A stretch of DNA of 64,000 bases, taken from assembly GCA_021650895.1 (NCBI GenBank), contig CP091278.1, positions 2,757,659 through 2,821,658 of the forward strand, read 5' to 3'. A program made the translations under genes and the position numbers. The notes beneath the pieces were generated by a model. That model had not been told where the DNA came from. It ran no database searches and saw only the letters and a program-made list of their open reading frames with translations. The stretch comes from Candidatus Jettenia sp. Lineage in GTDB: Bacteria > Planctomycetota > Brocadiia > Brocadiales > Brocadiaceae. Below are positions 7,441-16,398 of this stretch, in pieces. Every line of letters begins with the position of its first letter. Within the stretch, counting starts at the first letter, position 1.

Positions 7441-9399
7441 ATGGATACAGCAAATAAGCTGATTCTGTGGTATCGAAAGTACATACGTCCATTCTTCAGC
7501 GAGCACGAACCCGACAAGCTGGTGGAGTTCGACAAGGATTGCCAGAGAATCGAGAGAATTGAGGCTGACCTTCAGAAAAAATTGCCAGTATGTTTTTTAG
7601 GCGGGAGCGGCGTCGGAAAGAGCACACTGATTAATGCTCTTGTTTTCGGTAAAGATAGCTACATACCCTCGGGAGGCATTGGCCCATTGACCGCACAAGC
7701 ATTGGAGGTGTGTTATGGAGAACAGCCATCGTTCGAGGTACATTACCATTCAGTTAAAAAGATCCATCAAGTGGTCTCTGGTCTGGAATGGAACTACCAA
7801 GCTCAACTTGGGTATCAAGAAGGCAATAATGCCGAGGTAAAGTCTGATGATTTAGGACTGGATGTTTCGGACGATAAAGAAATCAACCAATTACTCGCAC
7901 TTGCGAACGATAACACTGACTACAAGGATAATCGGATCGTAGAAATCCGGAAGCAAGCCACCCTGATGATTGCCGGAAATCAGGATGAAAACCGTGAAAT
8001 GCCGTATCTGATCGACGCGCTGCTGCTGGCTTATGATAAACCAGTAAAATACGGCTCGCAAATCTTACCGGATGACCAGGAACGAATTAAGGGCATTCAG
8101 AAGGCGCTTCAATATGGGAAGAACAAACAGCCTCTGGTTTGCTCAGAGGGTAGTGATCCCAATTTTCGAAATCTCTTGTGCGAACATGCGACCGGTTACC
8201 TCGCTCCGCTCATCCGTGATCTTAAGGTCAAGTGGAATGTCGAAATGTTGAAGGGAGGATTGACTTTGGTAGATCTGCCTGGCGTTGGAGTTGTCGGAGA
8301 TGTGAAAGCGGAAGTGACTGAAAAATGGATTCGTGAACACGCAAAGGCCATCGTTCTGGTTGTTGATACACGTGGAGTGCGGGAGACTGAGGCAGAATTG
8401 CTTCGCAATAGTGGTTTCTTAAACCGCCTACTCCATGCAGCTCATGATCCCTCATCTGATCCAGTTGTTTTAATGGTTGCGGTTACACATACGGATAAAA
8501 TTGCCGAGGAGGAGTATCTCAATAACCGGACAAATGCTCCCAGCAAGAAGCGGGCCGATTATTTCGCAGAAGTATGTGATAAGGTCAGGAATAGCATCAC
8601 CAATCAGGTTAAAGAGCAGCTTACAAATGTTTGGAAAGCGACTACGGGTTTAAGTGATGTTAAAACTGAAGTCGTAAAGGAAATTGTTGCCAAACTCCAG
8701 ATTTTTCCTGTTTCTGCACCTCAATATCGGCGATTCTTGATGAATGACGAAGAGGAAAGACCATTTATTAAGACGGCCGAACAAAGCAACATTCCGCAAA
8801 TGCTCGACGCCTTAAGGCATGTGGTCCAAATCAGGGCAGCAGATCGGCAACGGCACATCGAAGCGGAGGAACAGCGTTTTTTTGATCGCCTCCGTGCGCG
8901 TATTAACATCATTAAAACCCAGTGGGAAGAAGAAACGCGTGCGGAGGCAGAAGCAAAGGAACTACGCGGTGCTTTGGAACATTTCATTGAGGTGGAGAAG
9001 TTGCGACTGGATTTCAGTAACCGTCAGGGCACTTTCCGAGAGTTCCTCAAAAACACACTTCCAACACTAATTGAAAAGGTTGTAACTGATGCAAGTGTCA
9101 ATGCCCGCAAAGAGATTTTTGCTTTTCTTAAGGAGCTAAGAAATGCTCACTGGAATACTTTACGGGCGGCAGTTACCAGAGAAGGAACGTTCTATGGTTC
9201 TCGACATATAAATCTGCCTCACGATTTTGCACTGAGATTCGAAGAACCGATTGCGGAAGTGTGGGGAAAGGTATTGCTCCGTGAAATCCGCAAACGGACA
9301 AAAGAACATGCTGATGATTCTGTTAAGTACGTGGAACAGATACTTTCTTGGGCTAATCAGCAAGGGGCAAAGCTGAAGACTAATGTGCTCGAAGCATAA
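7441..9399 (+). CDS. Dynamin-like large GTPase, main part (ends at an in-frame TAA)
   Basis: 652 residues from ATG at 7441 (AAGGA lies 9 bases upstream). GTPase motifs are clear: P-loop GGSGVGKST at residues 54-62, G3 DLPGVG at 278-283, and THTD at 349-352 in the G4 position. The G1-G3 spacing of about 220 residues is much longer than in Ras-type GTPases and contains a helical insert with acidic patches. After the GTPase domain come long charged helices (IEAEEQRFFDRLRARI...), as in dynamin-type stalks. The frame stops at TAA 9397-9399 and resumes at once in the same frame in the next entry, so the two pieces were probably one protein of about 810 residues. The overlap with the downstream helicase suggests one operon. 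A defence role is inferred from family and partner. No close named relative is recognised. Confidence 0.82.
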   Translation: MDTANKLILWYRKYIRPFFSEHEPDKLVEFDKDCQRIERIEADLQKKLPVCFLGGSGVGKSTLINALVFGKDSYIPSGGIGPLTAQALEVCYGEQPSFEVHYHSVKKIHQVVSGLEWNYQAQLGYQEGNNAEVKSDDLGLDVSDDKEINQLLALANDNTDYKDNRIVEIRKQATLMIAGNQDENREMPYLIDALLLAYDKPVKYGSQILPDDQERIKGIQKALQYGKNKQPLVCSEGSDPNFRNLLCEHATGYLAPLIRDLKVKWNVEMLKGGLTLVDLPGVGVVGDVKAEVTEKWIREHAKAIVLVVDTRGVRETEAELLRNSGFLNRLLHAAHDPSSDPVVLMVAVTHTDKIAEEEYLNNRTNAPSKKRADYFAEVCDKVRNSITNQVKEQLTNVWKATTGLSDVKTEVVKEIVAKLQIFPVSAPQYRRFLMNDEEERPFIKTAEQSNIPQMLDALRHVVQIRAADRQRHIEAEEQRFFDRLRARINIIKTQWEEETRAEAEAKELRGALEHFIEVEKLRLDFSNRQGTFREFLKNTLPTLIEKVVTDASVNARKEIFAFLKELRNAHWNTLRAAVTREGTFYGSRHINLPHDFALRFEEPIAEVWGKVLLREIRKRTKEHADDSVKYVEQILSWANQQGAKLKTNVLEA

Positions 9400-9876
9400 G
9401 TGATGGTTATCAAGGCGGATGCTCAAAAGATCAACACCGTTGGCAAGGAGGCAGTTGATGAACTCCGTGAAGAAGTCAAGAATAGTTTGATTAGGAAGAT
9501 TGAGAATCCGATTCGAAATCGATGCAAGAGGTTTGTTAAAAAAAATGAACATAATGGGCCTGGAGTAAAGCGGCGAATTTTGGATCTTTTTAATGAGCTA
9601 GCCGATGAAGCAATTGAAGCAGCAACAGTTCCTGCGATTGAACTGCTAACTGAGCGTTTTCGCGGAGTAGAGAAACAAATTCTCGATGTATTCAATGAGC
9701 ATCAAGAATATAACGATCCAATCACTGCCGCGTCAAACGCAATAGTTACATCCCATGAAGAGAAACTTCGCCGGTCGGATAAGAAGAAGCGCGAAACCGT
9801 GCTTGGTGCTCTCACAACTATGATCAGCATGTGTCCACTACCGTGGGAAGAAAAAACTGAGGAACTAGCAGCATGA
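9400..9876 (+). CDS. C-terminal continuation of the dynamin-like GTPase, after an in-frame stop
   Basis: 158 codons in exactly the same frame as the preceding entry, separated only by one TAA. It opens GTG ATG (9400, 9403). The product is a charged helical protein with no GTPase motif of its own: KNSLIRKIENPIRNRCKRF, then heptad-like helices and a basic stretch RRSDKKKRETVLGAL. It reads naturally as the end of the stalk/effector part. No good ribosome site precedes it (the upstream bases are CTCGAAGCATAA), so it may be made by readthrough, by termination-reinitiation at TAAGTGATG, or not at all. Its stop overlaps the helicase start (ATGA at 9873-9876). Confidence 0.6.
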   Translation: MMVIKADAQKINTVGKEAVDELREEVKNSLIRKIENPIRNRCKRFVKKNEHNGPGVKRRILDLFNELADEAIEAATVPAIELLTERFRGVEKQILDVFNEHQEYNDPITAASNAIVTSHEEKLRRSDKKKRETVLGALTTMISMCPLPWEEKTEELAA

Positions 9877-12635
9877 GTCAGAATTTAGGACCAATCGTCA
9901 ATCGTGACGGCTCAATCTACGCTATTTTGCGGGAACACGAAGAGTGGGGTATCCGCACGGTCGATTTGGTTGCTCCTCCGAGCCGCCTTTGGGCGGATCA
10001 ACCGAATGCCAAAGCCATAGTTGAGTCGGGTGTAGACTGCAATCGTGTATCATCGAGTCCAACACCTGCGGCATTGCTTCGTGCACTTCCCGAAGGTGAT
10101 AATTGGACAGCGCAAACCAAGCGGAGTGTTGCCCGATTGTTTGTTCATTATTTAATTTGTGAAGATCCACAGCGTCGCATGGACGCACGTAAAGTCATAA
10201 CGCTTTCACACCAGGTGAGTCTTGTTCAACATATCTTGGAGAATTCTCATTTGCGGCGGGTTCTTATTGCTGATGAAGTAGGGCTAGGTAAGACAGTTGA
10301 AGTTGGTCTGCTTGTAAAGCAATTGATGGAAGCAAAGCCAGGACTTCGTGTTTTATATTTGGCTCCGGCCCGTCTGGTGCCTAACGTTGCCAGAGAGTTC
10401 GATCGCCTGGAATTAAATTTTCGTCTTTGGCGTGCGAGTGAGTCTGATGCGAGATTGTCCGATTCTCGAATCATCGCAAGCATTCATCGGGCGGTTCACA
10501 GCAACAACTACCCTAAAATTCTCGCAACTGAGCCTTGGGATGTTATTGTTGTTGACGAGTGCCACCACCTGTCTGATTGGGCTGCCGGAGGTGGTGATCC
10601 GGTCGAGAAATTTCGTTTAGTGCGAGAATTAGTTGCCAGACAAAAATCTGATTCACGGCTTATTTTGTTGAGTGGAACTCCACATCAGGGTCACATTCAT
10701 CGATTTGATAATCTTCTCGGTTTATTACGGCGACAAAACGAGTCTTCGGAATCTGTTGCAGGGCGTGTCATCTATCGAACAAAGGAGGACGTTCAGGATT
10801 GGAATGGAAAACCTTTGTTTCCTTTAAGACAGGTCAATGAGCCGTTGGTCATTGATCTGGGAACATCTTACAAACAGTGGATGAAGAACATTCACGAGTT
10901 CTATCGCCCTGCCAAGCACAGTTGTGATGGAGAAACTCCACGCCAGCGAGCGGCGGGTTGGCGGTGTGCCCAGGCGCTTCAGTGGGCCGCTTCCAGTCCA
11001 CAGGCTGGTCTTGGTTATTTGGTGCGTCAGGCGGTCCGCGCCGGATGGAAATTGGAAGATGGTCACTTAAGGGAGGCCATTCTGGCTTTGAGGCCGTATC
11101 GGAATGGTCCTCTTGCTGAATCCGCTGAAGAACTTTTCTCGAGAATTGTCAAGGAAGTCTCACGGCAGGTAGAGTATGGTGACGTTGAAGACATTGAGGA
11201 AGAGGATTCTGCCAAGACCAAAATATCTTCCAGTCAACACATCCAGTTGGATTCCTTGCTACGAGAAGGCGTGGTTTTAGTTCAGAAATCTCCCGATATA
11301 AAATGGGAATTTTTACGAGAAAAGATTCTCGATAGTTCAAACGGCGAGAAGGTAGTGCTATTTGCCCAACCAATCGAGACGGTTACTGCGTTAGCACGAT
11401 ATCTTGAGCAGCGAACGGGTGTTAAGCCAGCGATTATCATCGGTGGACAAAGCGATATTGAGCGGCGCAAAGAAGAAGAGAGATTTTGGCAAAAGAATGG
11501 TCCTCAATTCTTGGTATCTTCGCGAGCAGGTGGTGAAGGCATCAATTTACAGGTAGCACGACGGCTTGTTCATATAGACGTGCCTTGGAATCCGATGGAG
11601 CTTGAGCAAAGAGTTGGACGAGTTCACCGGTTCGGATCGAAGAAAACCATTTTGGTTGATACCCTTGTTGTAAAAGACAGTCGTGAGCGGGACGCTTATC
11701 GAATTGCGCGTGAGCGTTTACGTTTAATCGCCAGTTCGATTGTTGGTCCAGAACGCTTCGAGACAATTTTCTCACGCGTGATGTGTTTGGTATCGCCAGA
11801 GGAACTACAGGAAGTATTGATTGGTAATGCAATCGCTCCACTGAGTGATGAAGAACAGCAACGTGTTTCCGCCATGGTTGAGGGAGGATTTAAGGCATGG
11901 AACGAGTTTCATGAAAAATACTCTAAGGTTCAAAACGAAATCCGATCTCAGAATCCTGGCCTTACAGACTGGAACGACATAAAGCGATTTCTAGAGGTTT
12001 ATATAGACGCAAAGCAGGCCAATGGTTACTCACTTTCTCGTTTTGAACGACGAAATGGTTTGATTGAAGCAGTCGACGAAGCCGCTGAAGTTGTAGAGCT
12101 ACCTACAGGCCATCGATTGATATTAGGTGATGTGGAAGGGGCGCTTAGCGAAGGACCTGATGGACAAATGGTGGAGCGAGCAGGTCTCAATCTTCCAATA
12201 ATAGCCGATGTTCTCCGTCGGTGTGCATTTCCGAAGATGACCGCGGGTGCTGCCTATCTCAAGGCAACCGAATCTGATGTGATTCCTCTCCGCCTTGATA
12301 AAGATCCATGCGGCTTCTTGTGGTTTTTACGGCAAGTTTTGCAAGCAGAACAACAAGCAGGATGGAATGAACAGAGTTCCAATTTGTTCTGTTATAGAAT
12401 TTTCAGTAATGGTTTGGTTGCGGAAGTAAGAGGAGCAGAAAAAGCTACTGTGATGAGATGTTTGAACAATGCAACCCCCCGATTGCGTCCAGACGTTGCA
12501 GAAGAATTCATAAATAGTATAGTTCATCACGAGCAGGCATTGATTCAGAGCTTGCGGCGGCCGAGTGATGAGCAGATTCTATCTGGTATTCGGTATGCGA
12601 TCATACCACTCATTGCGGCCGTGCTAACACAATGA
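9873..12635 (+). CDS. SNF2/RapA-type helicase-like ATPase
   Basis: 920 residues. Superfamily 2 motifs: motif I DEVGLGKT at about residue 134, motif II DECHH at about 228, motif III LSGTPHQ, motif V SRAGGEGINLQ, and motif VI QRVGRVHRFG. The order and the Gln/Arg-rich motif VI are SNF2-like and resemble RapA/HepA and the DISARM DrmD group. About 130 residues precede the helicase core; about 300 residues of unassigned sequence follow it. No nuclease or methylase motif was seen. The start ATG overlaps the GTPase stop by 4 bases (ATGA), so translation is coupled. The partner suggests a DNA-sensing or translocating module that controls the GTPase; this is inference. Confidence 0.88.
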   Translation: MSQNLGPIVNRDGSIYAILREHEEWGIRTVDLVAPPSRLWADQPNAKAIVESGVDCNRVSSSPTPAALLRALPEGDNWTAQTKRSVARLFVHYLICEDPQRRMDARKVITLSHQVSLVQHILENSHLRRVLIADEVGLGKTVEVGLLVKQLMEAKPGLRVLYLAPARLVPNVAREFDRLELNFRLWRASESDARLSDSRIIASIHRAVHSNNYPKILATEPWDVIVVDECHHLSDWAAGGGDPVEKFRLVRELVARQKSDSRLILLSGTPHQGHIHRFDNLLGLLRRQNESSESVAGRVIYRTKEDVQDWNGKPLFPLRQVNEPLVIDLGTSYKQWMKNIHEFYRPAKHSCDGETPRQRAAGWRCAQALQWAASSPQAGLGYLVRQAVRAGWKLEDGHLREAILALRPYRNGPLAESAEELFSRIVKEVSRQVEYGDVEDIEEEDSAKTKISSSQHIQLDSLLREGVVLVQKSPDIKWEFLREKILDSSNGEKVVLFAQPIETVTALARYLEQRTGVKPAIIIGGQSDIERRKEEERFWQKNGPQFLVSSRAGGEGINLQVARRLVHIDVPWNPMELEQRVGRVHRFGSKKTILVDTLVVKDSRERDAYRIARERLRLIASSIVGPERFETIFSRVMCLVSPEELQEVLIGNAIAPLSDEEQQRVSAMVEGGFKAWNEFHEKYSKVQNEIRSQNPGLTDWNDIKRFLEVYIDAKQANGYSLSRFERRNGLIEAVDEAAEVVELPTGHRLILGDVEGALSEGPDGQMVERAGLNLPIIADVLRRCAFPKMTAGAAYLKATESDVIPLRLDKDPCGFLWFLRQVLQAEQQAGWNEQSSNLFCYRIFSNGLVAEVRGAEKATVMRCLNNATPRLRPDVAEEFINSIVHHEQALIQSLRRPSDEQILSGIRYAIIPLIAAVLTQ

Positions 12636-12737
12636 GTCTACCGGTCATCCCTTAACCTAACTGTGCTTGTAAGGTTTTCCATTCATAGTTTTCCTATACC
12701 CTTCATCATAAGGCTATGATAATTTGATGAGAAAATG

Positions 12738-14588
12738 TTGTAACGGATGTTCACCCCAGGGAAAATACACAAGTAAAGAAGATAAGGTTGATTAAGAGTA
12801 TTTTGCCAGTAAATATGTAGTCACTAATAATATGGTTATTTACGAATTATATGCTTGAAAATTAAAAGTAATATGGTATATTGTGGTAGTCATGCATATT
12901 GTCGAAAACACCTCAAAATCCGGCAAGAAAATTTATCGTTCTATCCTTTTGCGGGAATCATATCGGGAAGATGGGAAGGTCAAAAAGCGCACGATTGCAA
13001 ACCTATCGAATTGTACTGCCGGGGAGATCGAAGCGATAAAACTTGCCCTTCGCCACAAAGAAGACCTCAGTGCATTGGGAGCATTATCAGAATCGGTAGA
13101 ACTGCAAGAGGGACACTCTGTGGGGGCACTCTGGAGTGTGTACCAGGTGGCAAAGGAATTAGGAATAGAGAAGGCCCTGGGCAATAGCTTTGAAGGGAAG
13201 CTGGCATTATGGCAGGTACTAGCAAGGGTACTCAATCAGGGCTCAAGGTTATCGGCGACAAGACTGGCACAGGTGCATGCCGTAGGTGATGTATTGGATA
13301 TGGGTCGTGGATTTGATGAGAATGATTTGTACGATAATCTGGCATGGGTATCCGAGAATCAGGAACGCATAGAGCGAAAGCTCTTTGAGCTGAGAAGAAG
13401 AGACACCAGGCCCAAGCTGTTTCTCTATGATGTGACGAGCAGGTATTTGGAGGGAGATCAGAACTATTTTGGTCAGTACGGGTATAATCGAGACGGCAAG
13501 AAGGGCAAGAAACAGATCGTCATAGGTCTGTTGTGTGATGAGTCCGGAGAGCCGGTATCAACAGAGGTTTTTACGGGCAATACCCAGGATCAGAAGACCT
13601 TTGAGTCTCAGGTAAAGAAAATGGCAGAGCGGTTTGGGTGCAAGGAGGTAACGATTGTAGGAGACCGGGGAATGATCAAGACGATGCACATCGAACGGTT
13701 ACCGGAAGGATTTCATTACATAACGGCGATAACCAAGCCACAGATAGAAGCGTTGATAAAGAGAGGCATTCTGCAACTGGAGTTATTTGAAGAAAAGCTC
13801 TGCGAGGTAAAGGATGAAGGGACAAGATATATTCTCAGGCGCAATCCCACCAGAGCAAAAGAGATGGCAGAGACCCGCAGAGCAAAATTCCAGAGTATAG
13901 AGAGTTACATCGAGAGGAAGAATGAGTATCTCAGAGAGCATCAAAGGGCATCAGTATCAAAGGCACTGGAGGCAACACAGGAAAGACTCAGGAGGCTGAG
14001 GCTTGAGGGCTGGGTAGGGATAAAAGAAGAAGGCAGGATGTTGAAGCTAGAGAGCAATGAGGGAGCACTTCAGGAGGAATCGTGTCTTGATGGCTGTTAT
14101 GTGATCAAGACAGACTTGAAGGAGACTGAGGCAGATAAGTATCTGGTACATGAGCGGTACAAGGACTTATCAGAAGTGGAGAAGGTGTTTCGGGACTGTA
14201 AGAGAGTGAATCTTGTGTATGTCAGAAAAGAGAAGAGTACGCAAGGCCATGTCTTTATGGTAATGCTTGCACACATGATCCTGCGGAGGCTCCGCACTGC
14301 ATGGGCAGGGTTTGAACTGACCGTACAGGAAGGTCTCCAGCAGTTGGCAACCATTTGCACCATGGAAGTGATCCTGAAAGGCCAACAAGCACGTTGCCAG
14401 AAGATACCACAGCCACGAGAACAATCGAGGAACTTATTAGAGGCGTTGCAGATCAAGTTACCCGCGGTATTGCCAAGGCGAAACATTCGGGTAGTCATCA
14501 GAAAAAAACTTACCAATCGACGAATAAACCAGCAAAACTAAGGCTTTCGCAACATCTTATTTCTCTCTTTGAGGTGAACATCCATTGT
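12738..14588 (+). mobile_element. IS1634-type insertion sequence inside an IS3-family remnant
   Basis: The transposase gene is framed by imperfect ends: TTGTAACGGATGTTCACC at 12738-12755 and its inverted match at 14573-14590 (14 of 18 positions agree). Exact ends are uncertain by a few bases. At the right end the sequence passes straight into an IS3-family integrase-core fragment, so the element apparently jumped into that gene; no left half of the IS3 gene is visible. A 90-bp piece of the same or a sister transposase is found at 35798-35889. Confidence 0.7.
12892..14541 (+). CDS. IS1634-family transposase (DDE type)
   Basis: 549 residues from ATG at 12892; a GTG at 12883 is an in-frame alternative. 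The IS1634/IS4-like layout is visible: an N-terminal part (YREDGKVKKRTIANLS), then LFLYDVTSRYLEGDQN carrying the first acidic residue, TIVGDRGMIKTMHI carrying the second, and near the end VEKVFRDCKRVNLVYVRK with the final Glu of the DDE set in the Y-x3-E-like context. Length is normal, and no frame defect is seen, so the enzyme may be active. Confidence 0.85.
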   Translation: MHIVENTSKSGKKIYRSILLRESYREDGKVKKRTIANLSNCTAGEIEAIKLALRHKEDLSALGALSESVELQEGHSVGALWSVYQVAKELGIEKALGNSFEGKLALWQVLARVLNQGSRLSATRLAQVHAVGDVLDMGRGFDENDLYDNLAWVSENQERIERKLFELRRRDTRPKLFLYDVTSRYLEGDQNYFGQYGYNRDGKKGKKQIVIGLLCDESGEPVSTEVFTGNTQDQKTFESQVKKMAERFGCKEVTIVGDRGMIKTMHIERLPEGFHYITAITKPQIEALIKRGILQLELFEEKLCEVKDEGTRYILRRNPTRAKEMAETRRAKFQSIESYIERKNEYLREHQRASVSKALEATQERLRRLRLEGWVGIKEEGRMLKLESNEGALQEESCLDGCYVIKTDLKETEADKYLVHERYKDLSEVEKVFRDCKRVNLVYVRKEKSTQGHVFMVMLAHMILRRLRTAWAGFELTVQEGLQQLATICTMEVILKGQQARCQKIPQPREQSRNLLEALQIKLPAVLPRRNIRVVIRKKLTNRRINQQN

Positions 14589-14933
14589 AGAGAGGCATTG
14601 GAGGATGCCCTGGGAAAAGGATGTCCAGAGATATTTAACAGTGATCAGGGTTCTCAGTTTACCAGTAATGATTTTACCGGGATTCTCTTGGGTAAAGGAA
14701 TAGCGATTAGTATGGATGGTCGGGGCAGATGGTTTGATAGCATTTTTATGGAAAGGCTTTGGAGGAGTGTGAAGTATGAGGAGGTATATATAAAAGACTA
14801 TCAGGAATGCAAAGATGCCTGAGAGGGGTTGGAGAAGTATTTTTCATTTTATAATAATCGAAGGTACCATCAATTGCCTGGATAGAGAACACCCTATGAG
14901 GTTCATTATGGAGTTTTTCGTGAGAATGAGTAA
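14586..14933 (+). pseudogene. IS3-family transposase, 3' remnant of the integrase core
   Basis: Translation in one frame gives CREALEDALGKG, then FNSDQGSQFTSNDFT, SMDGRGRWFDSIFMERLWRS and, after TGA at 14820, YFSFYNNRRYHQLPG. TAG (in LPG*RTPYEVHYG) and a final TAA at 14931 follow. This is the rve domain of IS3-group OrfB with the D-x-E part present but two internal stops and no N-terminal half. The 5' side is cut by the IS1634-type element. Confidence 0.85.
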
Positions 14934-15672
14934 AGAGATGATTTTATTATTCACAAAGGAGGATAATGAGGAAAAGTGGTGAATTTTTTGCGAAGGTGCA
15001 GAAGAGTAATTCATAAATCAATGCATCTAAAAATGAGTAATAAATGGTCTTGACAAACTCGCCCACCTTATTAACAGGGAATTTGCTCGTACTGTATCAA
15101 GACAGTTTTCAATACCTGATCATTAAGAGATAAAGCCACTGATTGTATAGGAATTTTCATTTTATGTAAGCGGTTTTTAGGGTGGCACGGACAAACGGAG
15201 TTTGTCCGTGTTGCTGTGTTCAACTTGGCAATGTACTCGTGCAGGTGAAAGGGTCTTTGCGATCATAAATTCTGTGGATTTGTACAGAAACAAACATGAA
15301 ATTTATCGTAATTAACTGGTACAATTTTATCAACTTCTCATCTCACCATTTTTACCCCCATCCTGCCGTTATGAGCCTATGTGTTCCCAATATATGATTG
15401 ATGCAGTGAAAAAGAAGGGGGTTCTTATGGGGCATATGTCTTGGGATGTGGCGTATATTGAGGTGTCATCCATTTGGTGGTTCCGGACATGATCCGGTAA
15501 AGTAAACTGAATGGCTTAGAAATCAATTAATGGCAAGATCGTTACGATATTAAAATAAATTATGCCATGTAATCTGCCGATTTTTCAAAGGGTTACGTTA
15601 CTCACATAAATCCGCCGTTATGCTTTGAATATAATAGTTGATAACTTTATTGCTGAAATGTACAATTATTTT
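14934..15672. other. Non-coding gap with one palindromic repeat
   Basis: About 740 bases with no credible gene. It holds one copy of the GGTGGCACGGACAAAC hairpin (15181-15210). The rest is AT-rich, with no homology recognised by eye. It probably includes the right margin of the IS3 remnant. Confidence 0.5.
15181..15210. repeat. Dispersed GGTGGCACGGACAAAC hairpin, copy 1
   Basis: CACGGACAAAC (15186-15196) pairs perfectly with GTTTGTCCGTG (15200-15210) around GGA. Other copies lie at 19923-19946 and 28504-28528, with a diverged inverted copy at 28566-28596. The leader AAGCGGTTTTTAGGGTGG is also shared with copy 3, so the repeat unit is longer than the hairpin. Confidence 0.8.
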
Positions 15673-16062
15673 ATGGATATCGTGGCAGATGCAAGCGCAT
15701 TTCTTGCAGTTGTTCTTAATGAATCCGATCGGGATTGGATTATTAGTAAAACCATCGGATGTAAGATAGTCTCACCGGAAATTCTGCCATACGAAATCGG
15801 AAACGCGTTAATAGCGATTAGAAAAAAAAGGATACCTCAGTAATCGAGAAGTCCTTCGGGCATACAACATTTCACAGGAAATAACCGTTAGATTAGTCCC
15901 CATAAGAATATATAATGCGATGGAAGTCGCCTCAGGTTTAGTGTATATGCATATGACGCTTATTATTTACAGTGTTGTATTAAGAATAAATTGCCACTTA
16001 TCAGCCTTGATGAACGCATGTGTGACGTGGCAAGAAACCTTGCTATAAAGGTGGTTGACTAA
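15673..16062 (+). pseudogene. VapC-like PIN-domain toxin, frameshifted
   Basis: From ATG 15673 the frame reads MDIVADASAFLAVVLNESDR, the usual PIN start with the first Asp, and SPEILPYEIGNAL with the conserved Glu. Continuity breaks near 15838: the next frame reads NREVLRAYNISQEITVRLVP. It breaks again near 15938, where the third frame reads YAYDAYYLQCCIKNKLPLIS, then LDERMCDVARNLAIKVVD and TAA. All PIN blocks (D, E, D, D) survive, spread over three frames, so the decay is recent, or the frameshifts are assembly errors. Toxin precedes antitoxin and the two abut (TAAATG). Confidence 0.8.
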
Positions 16063-16279
16063 ATGAAAATATATACATATTCTCAGGCGCGTAATAAATT
16101 AGCAAAAATTCTTGAAGAATCAAAGTAATGAAGAGATTGTTATTCGCCGTCGCAAAGGAGATATGTTCTCCATTATACCGAAATCTCCTGCTCGTCGTTC
16201 GCCATTTAATATCACAGGCTTGCATAAAAGCATTTCCCGGAAAGAAATATTGGAGGCAATTCGTGAATCCAGAGAATGA
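16063..16279 (+). pseudogene. Phd/RelB-type antitoxin partner, frameshifted
   Basis: ATG at 16063 directly follows the toxin stop codon. The frame gives MKIYTYSQARNKLAKILEES, then stops; one base of shift restores NEEIVIRRRKGDMFSIIPKS and on to ISRKEILEAIRESRE with TGA at 16277. The YSQARNKLAKILEE block is typical of Phd/YefM-like antitoxins. Like the toxin it carries a frameshift, so the module looks inactive. Confidence 0.72.
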
Positions 16280-16398
16280 ATATAAGTTAAATATATGTTT
16301 TTACAAACTAAAGCTCTAAAAGGAGTTTAACCCGATGTAGCTATATGCAAGGCTTTCCAAGCCATGCAGGCTTTACCTTATCCATGGAGGGGTATACT

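Noticed and set aside
7130-7462. 110-codon frame overlapping the GTPase start
   Set aside because: Composition is that of AT-rich non-coding DNA, it overlaps the well-supported GTPase by 22 bases in another frame, and no start signal is present.
9400-9876. Selenocysteine or pyrrolysine recoding at the GTPase stop
   Set aside because: The stop is TAA, not TGA or TAG, and no recoding hairpin is visible after it.
7441-12635. Assignment as DISARM or Eleos
   Set aside because: DISARM needs DrmA/DrmB and a methylase, which are absent. Eleos/Leo genes lack a SNF2 partner. Only general family resemblance remains.
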